From assembly GCA_947489235.1 (NCBI GenBank), contig CANLDE010000007.1, positions 1 through 35,383 of the forward strand: 35,383 nucleotides of DNA, read 5' to 3'. The notes beneath the pieces were generated by a model that did not search any database, was not told the DNA's origin, and saw only the letters and a program-made list of their open reading frames with translations. Below, in pieces: positions 11,301 to 18,463 of the stretch (position 1 is the first letter of the stretch; each line of letters opens with the position of its first letter). The position numbers and the translations under genes were made by a program. This stretch comes from Micrococcales bacterium (GTDB lineage Bacteria; Actinomycetota; Actinomycetes; Actinomycetales; Microbacteriaceae).

Positions 11301-11937
11301 AAACTCTGCTTTGGGCCACTACATGGGTAATCATTCAATCCTTCCTGCAAACATGGGCTACTTCGTTGAGGTAACCAGAAGACTTCACCCTTCTATAAAC
11401 CATGCAGTCAGCTGGTTGGCTTATGAAGGAAAACTAAGATCACATCCTTCGACAGATAAGTTCAGGATCGACGGTCATGAACAAGGTCTCATTGCTGTTC
11501 CTGTTCCTCACTTAGGAAACTCGACTTCCAGCGAAGAAGAATCGGTTGTCGTAGTTGATTTGGTTTCTAAGCTAGGCGGCAAGAAAGACCCTTCAAATGT
11601 TTTGGTGGTTGCTGCATACAACGCTCAGGTAGATCTCCTTCGGACAAAGCTCGATGATGCTGGCTTTGAAGAAGTTCTTGTGGGAACTGTCGACAAGTTC
11701 CAAGGTCGTGAAGGATTAGCGGTTATCTATAGCTTTGCTGCCTCCTCGAGCATGGATGCTCCTAGGGGTCTCGAATTCTTGCTTGATAGAAACAGACTTA
11801 ATGTCGCTATAAGTAGGGCCAAGGCCACCTGTTATCTAGTCTTCAGTGAAACGCTCTTGGAAAGTCAGTTCAATAGCGTGGCTGAAGTGAAAGCCGTTAG
11901 CAGGCTTGCTGGTCTATTGGAGATTGCAACTAAATAG
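8323..11937 (+). CDS. TM0106-type RecB-like nuclease / RNase H-like exonuclease / SF1 helicase fusion
   Basis: GRPDFLV...WDAKYGG...LQVGLYVDAL RecB/Cas4-like nuclease; CPSKQNCDICEYPELC four-Cys cluster; DVFFDFEGFPYF RNase H-like start; GPPGSGKTYL Walker A, FIDEAAQ Walker B, VDKFQGRE and NVAISRAK helicase motifs. Confidence 0.88.
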   Translation: MYLTSSALWSFNTRDLMRASSCEHCTMISVSRTLAVKSVLSKLQPYEDELARAKAEGEDQSLAQKYGVIFEDALIKELIASVAPGVVGRPEIDGDMAQTIELMNAGIPVIYQGGLKRQFERTMFSGRPDFLVHQDWALIFVDGKLTAEKLSNSTSAENKYTVWDAKYGGQAKAAYLLQVGLYVDALDHLGLKAEGERHGLILGSRTTESFEEIEIVPAMRLARKKIANVIDFAEQAKNQNELGKFEADSLTWHCPSKQNCDICEYPELCKDDRKATDDLVQVANITQAQIARLASSEITTMTALAEATEGQRPYRMTQETFDKIRNQASAQVESLKTGKPVSRLIPDPMIQYLPPRSRLDVFFDFEGFPYFVERGGLEYLFGNYDWGTGENEGAPRDDLFTEFWAHDRASEKIAFAGFMAWAIKRMEEDPEAHIYHYASYEVTALKRLAMRHGIFEKEVAWLITNGRLVDMFNIVRNSLIIGEESYSIKKLERHYRFIRSSDVQKASASIDEYDRWCELDSLSKDLLLPESERKVIAEDAAKIYSELRLYNLEDVWSTRELYRWLESMPGASSKYGLPEPGDSDEEGPDRKPSKSELELAELQAQTKELFDIVANWEWGKDSEADYRAQIWLAITHSILFYKREEVMFWADVAIKVLMDDEALEGDRAAAAISEVVEVGRETKTRRADDSTYTQVTYTCLFPEDDLYVPKADQEIVVRYRGEGNRQMRDFGRIIEVIGSSVTFTRAITKNSDAHIPNAVINKTHIPTSSKQSALLQLANEIAAAWKTPLNPAPDRPAIMDLLMRRPPKLKGLTALPKANPEDFLPSVIEAVRSLDGSVLAIQGPPGSGKTYLGSRTILELIKAGKRVGVTANSHSAIENLLEACIEAGVNPEQIVKKQDEGEERPWAVKRSNGPVVTWMRNQTGAYVVGGTNFFFSNRDVREQKLDYLFIDEAAQYSLVDCMSVSGIAENLVLMGDPQQLAQVVTAVHPGGVENSALGHYMGNHSILPANMGYFVEVTRRLHPSINHAVSWLAYEGKLRSHPSTDKFRIDGHEQGLIAVPVPHLGNSTSSEEESVVVVDLVSKLGGKKDPSNVLVVAAYNAQVDLLRTKLDDAGFEEVLVGTVDKFQGREGLAVIYSFAASSSMDAPRGLEFLLDRNRLNVAISRAKATCYLVFSETLLESQFNSVAEVKAVSRLAGLLEIATK

Positions 11938-12184
11938 GTTCTTTCCCACAATCGTGCATGTCCACTCTGTGTCTGCAAGATTTGTCAAAAACAATCCAGC
12001 TTCCTTTCGGGGCTTGAATTGCTGCCTGAGCGTGTGGAAGACACATATATTCAAACTGCTGACATTCAGGGCATATGAGCCTGTGCGTGGCTTTATCATC
12101 GCAGTCCACGTAGTCACAAGTGATGTTGAAATCCAGGTGGTCTATTTTCCCAATTAAAGTATTCTGCTGAGTATCTGCCATCAC
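11930..12184 (-). CDS. Small Cys-rich (putative zinc-binding) protein
   Basis: CDYVDC...CPEC...CLPH...CRH pattern; starts right after the stop of the upstream 172-aa gene. Confidence 0.6.
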   Translation of the reverse strand: MMADTQQNTLIGKIDHLDFNITCDYVDCDDKATHRLICPECQQFEYMCLPHAQAAIQAPKGSWIVFDKSCRHRVDMHDCGKEPI

Positions 12185-12185
12185 A

Positions 12186-12704
12186 TTACTTCTCTAATCG
12201 AAATAACTCAGATAAACCAAAGACCGATCTCACCGGATAACTCAAATACTCAGACCATTCGGCAAGCCTTGGTTCTCTCCAAACATAGTCATCTGCTACT
12301 TGAGCCAAGCAAGCCCAATAGAAGACTGTGACTAGATCTATGGTTAGGAAGTTTTGTGTCTCATCCTCAAACACTCTGCCAAGAATTCTTCTAAGCAATT
12401 GAGGAACCTGATGTAGGCCATATTCATGCAAAGTATCTAGCACTAGCAGTTCTACTTGATATGCCCGCTTAGCATTCCATATAGGTGAAGCGTCGGATCT
12501 GTGCAGCATGCTAGTAATAGCTAAAGCTCTTCTGAATGTGGCTGAATCCATGGCTAGGAGCAGACCTTCAAAGCGTTCTAGCTCATAGCCTGCATATCTA
12601 AGGTCCAAGATATCTGGGTAATACAAGACACCGACCAAGCTAGGCCTACCGGCAGGAGGGTTGAGCCTGACCTGGTCTTCCTGGGAGTCATCGAAATCTT
12701 GCAT
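12186..12704 (-). CDS. Hypothetical protein
   Basis: 172-aa ORF, tightly linked to the downstream Cys-rich ORF. Confidence 0.6.
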   Translation of the reverse strand: MQDFDDSQEDQVRLNPPAGRPSLVGVLYYPDILDLRYAGYELERFEGLLLAMDSATFRRALAITSMLHRSDASPIWNAKRAYQVELLVLDTLHEYGLHQVPQLLRRILGRVFEDETQNFLTIDLVTVFYWACLAQVADDYVWREPRLAEWSEYLSYPVRSVFGLSELFRLEK

Positions 12705-12761
12705 GTCTCAATTGTCCTAGGTCTCGGCTAATGTTTGAAGCAACTAACAGTTAGGGGCAAC

Positions 12762-12911
12762 ATGGGTGGTTTGTTCAAGGGTTGTTTCTGGGGCTTCGCC
12801 TGGATTGTTACTCTGATCTACGCTATTGCCTTTCCACCTTTACTTTTTGTTATGTTGGCAGCTCTGCCAATTGTGCTTATCTGGAACTATCTCAAACGAA
12901 GAGGATGGTAA
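12762..12911 (+). CDS. Small hydrophobic membrane protein (49 aa), below the ORF-track cutoff
   Basis: ATG after a purine-rich aggggc; MGGLFKGCFWGFAWIVTLIYAIAFPPLLFVMLAALPIVLIWNYLKRRGW*; 3 nt before the next gene. Confidence 0.6.
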   Translation: MGGLFKGCFWGFAWIVTLIYAIAFPPLLFVMLAALPIVLIWNYLKRRGW

Positions 12912-12914
12912 TAA

Positions 12915-13304
12915 ATGAAGTCACTACTACTGGGATTCTTTGGAGTCTTTGCAGTTGCGCTAGGTCTAGGTTTCCTCAGTCAATACCCTGCAGTCTTTTG
13001 GGTAATAGTTTTCATTTTTGTCGCTGCACTGGTTTTAGGTTTGCGTCAAGGAAGGAAACAGTCAGTTCTTAAAGATCCTGAAAGAACCATGAGGCGCAAC
13101 TCAGCTTTCGGTGGTGACCAGATACTAGAAGATGATATCGTTCACCACCATCAACCTAACCGCCTGCCATTTCAGAACAGAGATAAGCCAGTAGTTGCTC
13201 CTGTGGCCTTACCTGTTGAAGAGGTTGATCCAGAGATAGAAAATGCTGCAGCTATGTATTATGAGGGAAATGCCGAATACTACGAAGAAGAGGGCGAGCA
13301 ATAG
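12915..13304 (+). CDS. Membrane protein with two N-terminal TM segments and an acidic C-terminus
   Basis: Hydrophobic N-terminus (LLGFFGVFAVALGLGFL; VFWVIVFIFVAALVLGL); coupled to the small ORF upstream. Confidence 0.65.
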   Translation: MKSLLLGFFGVFAVALGLGFLSQYPAVFWVIVFIFVAALVLGLRQGRKQSVLKDPERTMRRNSAFGGDQILEDDIVHHHQPNRLPFQNRDKPVVAPVALPVEEVDPEIENAAAMYYEGNAEYYEEEGEQ

Positions 13305-13351
13305 GCTGTAAGTTAGGTACCAACTAGTTTGTTTCTATAGGGAGAAGCACA

Positions 13352-15001
13352 ATGAAAAGATTTATACCAGCTTCTGTAGCTCTAATCCTCTTGAGCGTTT
13401 CTCTAAGTGCTTGCTCACCTGCGGAAACTTCCAAGTCGCTAGATCAATACCTGACTCAAGAATTAAGTTGGACCGAGTGCTCAGAAGACCTTCTCGTTGA
13501 AGCAGATCAGCAGAGCTCTCTCTTCAAAAGCGTCACACCTGATTGCTCAACTGTTTTAGTTCCAGCAAACTATGAAACATCTTCTGCTGAAAACAAGGAA
13601 TTTGGAATCGCTCTTATGCGACTCAGCAAAGCAGCAGAAAGCGATTACCAAGGAACTTTATTCATCAATCCTGGTGGCCCGGGTGGTTCTGGTATCGAGC
13701 AGCTTCAGTGGTCTAATTTCCCAGACGGTTTAGTAAAACACTTTGACATTGTTGGCTTTGACCCTAGAGGCGTGGGGGCTTCTCAATTCACCGATGGAAC
13801 AGAGATTAAGTGTTCTGATGAGCTTGATTACAGAACATACTTTGAGGGAGAAGCCTCTCCTGCAAACTTTGAAGAATACCAGGCAAAAATCCCGCTTTCA
13901 GATGAGTACTACAACGACTGTGTGGCTAGAAATCCACTTTGGTGGACTCTTTCAACCTCTAACGTTGTTGAAGATCTTGATGTGATGAGACAAGTCATCA
14001 CTGGAGATGAACCGCTGAACTTTATTGGCACATCCTACGGAACAACTATTGCTGGCCTTTATGTTTCAAAGTATCCAGAGAATGTCGGCAAGATTGTTCT
14101 AGATAGCCCAACCACAGTCGATGAAGACCCAATCAAGTCAGCTGTTGAGAACTACAAGGCTATGGAAATGAAACTTGACTCCTATCTGGACTACTACGCA
14201 GAGCAGGAAGGCAAGACTAGCGCTGAGGCTTGGCAAGACCTTCTATATGTGAAGCAAATTGCCGATGATGATGAACTTATTGGTTATGCCGGTTTGGTGC
14301 CTAGCGATACAGAACCTAGCCTGATGATAAGTTCCGAATCTCTTCTTAGCCGAGGAATACTTGCCCTGAACTACTTCCCTGAGCAAGATGCTAAAGAGGA
14401 ATTTGCGAAGGCAATTAAGGAAGCTCTCGAATATCGCTCTAACTGGGCTTTTGAATTCTATGCGTTACGCATGGATGGCTATGACCCAGAATCTCTAAAA
14501 GGATCTTCACTATCAGCAAAGAAGCTGAAGCGAACAAACTCTTTCGAAATTATGACAATCGTGAACTCCATGGATTACTCACCAGAAGAATTGAGTATCG
14601 AAGATCAAAAGGAGATGGCCAAGCAAATGAAGGCTGTTGCACCGAAACTCTATGCACTCAACCTAGATTCCAGTGGCTACCAGTACTACGGTGAATCACT
14701 AGGAGTTGATTGGGTAAGCATCGCCAATGAAGATGATTCAATTCCTGACCCACCAACAACTCCCCTGATTAGAGAAAACAAGTCAGGTAAGAAGTTGTTG
14801 ATTGTTGGATCAATCTACGAAGCGGTCACTCCATATCAGTTCTCGAAGGACACAGCCAAGCTATTGAAGTCACCACTGATTTCAGTTGAGTCATCAACAC
14901 ATGGCCCAGCAGCTGGTTATGACATACCTTGCTTGAATGATGTGCTGATTGATTTCTTTGTGAACGATATCGTTCCAGGGGATATGACCTGTAAGGCTTA
15001 G
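13352..15001 (+). CDS. Alpha/beta-hydrolase lipoprotein, TAP/SlpD-like (tripeptidyl aminopeptidase family)
   Basis: Lipobox [17 protein letters not shown] oxyanion motif, [10 protein letters not shown] nucleophile elbow, C-terminal TAP region [16 protein letters not shown] agggagaag. Confidence 0.9.
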   Translation: MKRFIPASVALILLSVSLSACSPAETSKSLDQYLTQELSWTECSEDLLVEADQQSSLFKSVTPDCSTVLVPANYETSSAENKEFGIALMRLSKAAESDYQGTLFINPGGPGGSGIEQLQWSNFPDGLVKHFDIVGFDPRGVGASQFTDGTEIKCSDELDYRTYFEGEASPANFEEYQAKIPLSDEYYNDCVARNPLWWTLSTSNVVEDLDVMRQVITGDEPLNFIGTSYGTTIAGLYVSKYPENVGKIVLDSPTTVDEDPIKSAVENYKAMEMKLDSYLDYYAEQEGKTSAEAWQDLLYVKQIADDDELIGYAGLVPSDTEPSLMISSESLLSRGILALNYFPEQDAKEEFAKAIKEALEYRSNWAFEFYALRMDGYDPESLKGSSLSAKKLKRTNSFEIMTIVNSMDYSPEELSIEDQKEMAKQMKAVAPKLYALNLDSSGYQYYGESLGVDWVSIANEDDSIPDPPTTPLIRENKSGKKLLIVGSIYEAVTPYQFSKDTAKLLKSPLISVESSTHGPAAGYDIPCLNDVLIDFFVNDIVPGDMTCKA

Positions 15002-16284
15002 CCAAGCATGTCGTGCAACACGATTGTTGCATCACGAGCAGGACCAACACCGATGGCTGAGATTCTGCAGTTGCTCATCTTTTCTAGTGCCCTTACGTAA
15101 TCCTGAGCATTCTTAGGTAGATCTTCAAACTTCCTGCAACCAGTGATGTCCTCATCCCAACCAGGGAAGTTTTCATAGATTGGAATTGCGTGGTGGAAAT
15201 CAGATTGTGAAACAGGGACTTCTTCCACTCTCTTGCCATCGACATCGTAAGCAACACAAACAGGAATCTCTTTGATACCAGTTAGTACATCGAGCTTGGT
15301 CAAAACGAAATCAGTTAGTCCGTTGATACGAGCCGAGTACCTAGCAATTGGAGCGTCATACCAACCACAGCGACGTGGACGACCAGTGGTGGTTCCATAC
15401 TCGTGACCTGTCTTACGAAGTAGCTCGCCCCACTCGTCAAATAGTTCTGTTGGGAATGGACCTGCTCCAACACGGGTTGTGTATGCCTTAACAATTCCAA
15501 TCACATTTTGAAATAGTCCAGGGCCAATACCTGATCCAGTTGCAGCACCACCAGCAGTGGCGTTTGATGAAGTAACGAAAGGATAGGTTCCGTGATCAAC
15601 GTCGAGCATGGTTGCCTGTCCACCTTCGAATAGCACGTTCTTGCCAGCTTCAATAGCTTGGTGTAATTCGAGTGCCGTGTCAGCAACCATCGGACGAAGT
15701 CGTTCTGTATAGGTCAGTAGCTCTGCGACAACTTCTTCAACTCGGATTGCCGAGCGGTTATAGACCTTGGTTAGCAATTGGTTCTTCTGAACCAATGCCC
15801 CTTCAACCTTTTGACGAAGAATTGATTCGTCAAACAAATCTTGAATACGAATACCAACACGGTTGATCTTGTCAGCATATGTTGGACCAATACCTCGACC
15901 AGTGGTGCCAATAGCTCTCTTACCTAAGAAACGCTCCGCTGTCTTATCCAGTGATACGTGATAAGGCGTAATGACATGAGCGTTAGCAGAAACACGAAGA
16001 CGACTAGTGTCGATTCCTCGAGCGTTCAGTGCATCCAACTCTTCAAACAACACGTGCAGATCGATGACCACACCGTTAGAAATAACTGGAATAACGCCTG
16101 GGGTTAGGATTCCAGACGGTAAAAGATGTAGTGCATACTTTTCATTACCGATGACTACTGTGTGACCTGCATTGTTTCCGCCGTTGAACTTCACAACATA
16201 CTGAATATGTTCAGCTAATAGGTCTGTAGCCTTGCCCTTGCCTTCATCGCCCCACTGAGCGCCCACAATCACAAAAGCAGGCAT
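14998..16284 (-). CDS. purA: Adenylosuccinate synthetase
   Basis: [50 protein letters not shown] motifs. Confidence 0.98.
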   Translation of the reverse strand: MPAFVIVGAQWGDEGKGKATDLLAEHIQYVVKFNGGNNAGHTVVIGNEKYALHLLPSGILTPGVIPVISNGVVIDLHVLFEELDALNARGIDTSRLRVSANAHVITPYHVSLDKTAERFLGKRAIGTTGRGIGPTYADKINRVGIRIQDLFDESILRQKVEGALVQKNQLLTKVYNRSAIRVEEVVAELLTYTERLRPMVADTALELHQAIEAGKNVLFEGGQATMLDVDHGTYPFVTSSNATAGGAATGSGIGPGLFQNVIGIVKAYTTRVGAGPFPTELFDEWGELLRKTGHEYGTTTGRPRRCGWYDAPIARYSARINGLTDFVLTKLDVLTGIKEIPVCVAYDVDGKRVEEVPVSQSDFHHAIPIYENFPGWDEDITGCRKFEDLPKNAQDYVRALEKMSNCRISAIGVGPARDATIVLHDMLG

Positions 16285-16463
16285 GGCAAACTCTTTTCTG
16301 CACTATATAAGGGGTAAAGGCTAAACTGCCTCATCTAAAGTTTAGCCGATGTCTAAAAGATCGGCTTTCGACTCTAGGCCTAGTCGTTGGGATCTGGTAG
16401 TCCTCACATATTGGGCAAATAGGTTGGATTTTCAGGCTAAAACCCCTAAATTTGGCACTTCCT

Positions 16464-16507
16464 GTTAACCGTTGCGACACCACTTCGAAACCTATAAGAC
16501 TTAGATT
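16464..16507 (+). promoter_or_regulatory. PHO-box-like triple direct repeat plus -10 candidate upstream of the first GH13-like gene
   Basis: GTTAACC (16464), CGACACC (16475), CGAAACC (16486) at exact 11-nt spacing, then 9 nt, then TAGATT (16502-16507). Confidence 0.5.
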
Positions 16508-16534
16508 CCTAATAGGAATTCAGTTAGGAGTAGT

Positions 16535-18448
16535 ATGTCCCTCAAACACAAGGTATTCTCTTCCGTTACAGCTCTGGCTATCGCCGTGGCTACGGTCGCC
16601 TATTTCATACACACCAGCCCGAGTAATGCCCAGTTCACGACAGGCTCCGACGGGTCAGTGTATCTCTACAACGGTTCGTACAATCTTGAACAAACAGACT
16701 TCTCTTGGGCTTTTGATGCTGAGGTTTATGCATCGGAATCTGCAGAGAACGCTAGCGATGCGTTCACCTGCCCTGCTTCTGCTACTGGTGCATACACCTT
16801 TATATCTAACCGAGGGCAGGAACGAGCCGGCCTATCCGGTTGGAACGCTGCGGCATCACAGATTTTCCCTGCTGGATCGAAGAACCTGCTAGAAGTCAAT
16901 TTCACTCCGGCAGCCAACATTATTCCTATTCTGTTGCCTCAGTCATCCATCAAGTCAGTCGGTGGGCAGTACAGCCTGGGTGTTGCTTGTACTACAAACA
17001 ACGGTGTAACAGTAATTAATTCCTGGTATCGATACATTGATGTAACCGCAGGAACCGGAGCTTGGAAGGCACTACCAAATAGCGACGGCTCCGGTGGTGG
17101 TGGCGGTGGCGATGACGGTGGTGGCGACGACGGTGATGGAGTGGATCCGACCCTAGGACTTGGTACTGAAGGTCTTACACTTAGCCCAGCAACTTCGACA
17201 ACTTGGTCTAAAAACTCGTTGTATTACAACTTAGATGTTAGAAATTTCAGTTCAACTAGTGACTTCAAAGGTGTGACCGCAAGAATCTCGGCACTGAAAG
17301 CTTTGGGCGTTGGCGTGATAGTGCTCGAACCAATCTTCCCAGTTTCACAGACTGGAAAACCAGGCACTATTGGCAACATTTATGCACCTAGCACTACTGC
17401 ATCAATAAATGAAGCGCTTGGAACTGAAGCCGATTTGATCGAACTGATCTCAGCGGCTCATGCTGCAGAAATCAAGGTTGTTCTGACTTGGGTATCAGGT
17501 CACATCGGTGATGACTCAAGCTGGGTTAGCGAAAAGCCTGATTGGTTCCAATACAGCGGCCTAAATGCCGTACGTCCTGCAGGCATGCCGTACGCAACGA
17601 TGCTTGATTACAGTGTTCCAGAGTTAAGAGCCGAGCTAATTACTCAGATGAAGAACTGGGTAACGAAGTTTGAATTTGACGGAATTGCCTCGGCTAACGC
17701 TTCAAAGCAAACTTCTGAGTTTTGGAACGAGGCGGCCTACAGGATTAACCTAGTACGTCCTATTGTCTTTCTAACCAACAGCCCTGTCACCTCAAGTCAA
17801 ACCAATAACGCCTTTAGCGTTGTGAAAAGAAGCGACTTCTTGACAACCCTGGGAACCCTGTCGAAGGGAAACACGTCTAGTTCAACTTGGGCGACTGCCT
17901 TGAAGAACCTTGGCACCTCAGGTAAGACTTCAACGAACCTGAACTTCACCACGGACTCAGTAACAGCCTCTCTCGGCAAAACAGATGCAACCAGATTTGG
18001 CAAGTATCTGAACAGCGCTATCGCCCTTACCTTTGTGGCTCCAGGTGCTCCTTTGCTGAATGCTGGACAAGAGATTGCTTTAGCTAAAGCTTTAAAGCCA
18101 TTTGACGTCGATTCAATTAGTTGGCCTACTAAAGCTCCTGAAACGACAGCACTAATCACGAAGCTTTCCAAGTTGAGAAAGACTAACACCGTCCTGCTAT
18201 CTGGAGCTGCTACAAGCGTTACGGCAGCATCCAAGTCCGTGTTCGCATTCAAGCGTTCAAGTTCTGCGGGAACTGTGTTCTACCTAACCAACTTGAGCGC
18301 TAAGGCTATAACAACTAAGGTTTCGTTTGGATCAAAGCTCACGGTTTATGATTTTGCAACTGGCAAAAAGATCTCTCTTGCTAGTTCGCAGAATGTTTCC
18401 ATCCCAGCCAATGGATACCTAATTTACTCAACGAAGCAGGTCAAGTAG
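16535..18448 (+). CDS. Secreted GH13-fold protein, predicted catalytically inactive, with an N-terminal domain shared with the WxL-like protein
   Basis: Signal peptide; N-terminal domain matches the protein at 24085-25428; SLYYNLDVRNFSS and APGAPLLNAGQE are GH13-like; nucleophile region FDGIASANA lacks the R and D of GxRxD. Confidence 0.8.
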   Translation: MSLKHKVFSSVTALAIAVATVAYFIHTSPSNAQFTTGSDGSVYLYNGSYNLEQTDFSWAFDAEVYASESAENASDAFTCPASATGAYTFISNRGQERAGLSGWNAAASQIFPAGSKNLLEVNFTPAANIIPILLPQSSIKSVGGQYSLGVACTTNNGVTVINSWYRYIDVTAGTGAWKALPNSDGSGGGGGGDDGGGDDGDGVDPTLGLGTEGLTLSPATSTTWSKNSLYYNLDVRNFSSTSDFKGVTARISALKALGVGVIVLEPIFPVSQTGKPGTIGNIYAPSTTASINEALGTEADLIELISAAHAAEIKVVLTWVSGHIGDDSSWVSEKPDWFQYSGLNAVRPAGMPYATMLDYSVPELRAELITQMKNWVTKFEFDGIASANASKQTSEFWNEAAYRINLVRPIVFLTNSPVTSSQTNNAFSVVKRSDFLTTLGTLSKGNTSSSTWATALKNLGTSGKTSTNLNFTTDSVTASLGKTDATRFGKYLNSAIALTFVAPGAPLLNAGQEIALAKALKPFDVDSISWPTKAPETTALITKLSKLRKTNTVLLSGAATSVTAASKSVFAFKRSSSAGTVFYLTNLSAKAITTKVSFGSKLTVYDFATGKKISLASSQNVSIPANGYLIYSTKQVK

Positions 18449-18450
18449 CT

Positions 18451-18463
18451 TAGATTAAAGCTG
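18451..18463 (+). promoter_or_regulatory. Candidate leaderless -10 element (TAGATT) for the second GH13-like gene
   Basis: TAGATT, 6-nt gap, GTG start at 18463. Confidence 0.4.

Noticed and set aside
12782-13072. 96-aa track ORF on the plus strand
   Set aside because: Out of frame with the better-supported 49-aa (12762-12911) and 129-aa (12915-13304) membrane ORFs and Cys/Ser-rich like a shadow frame.
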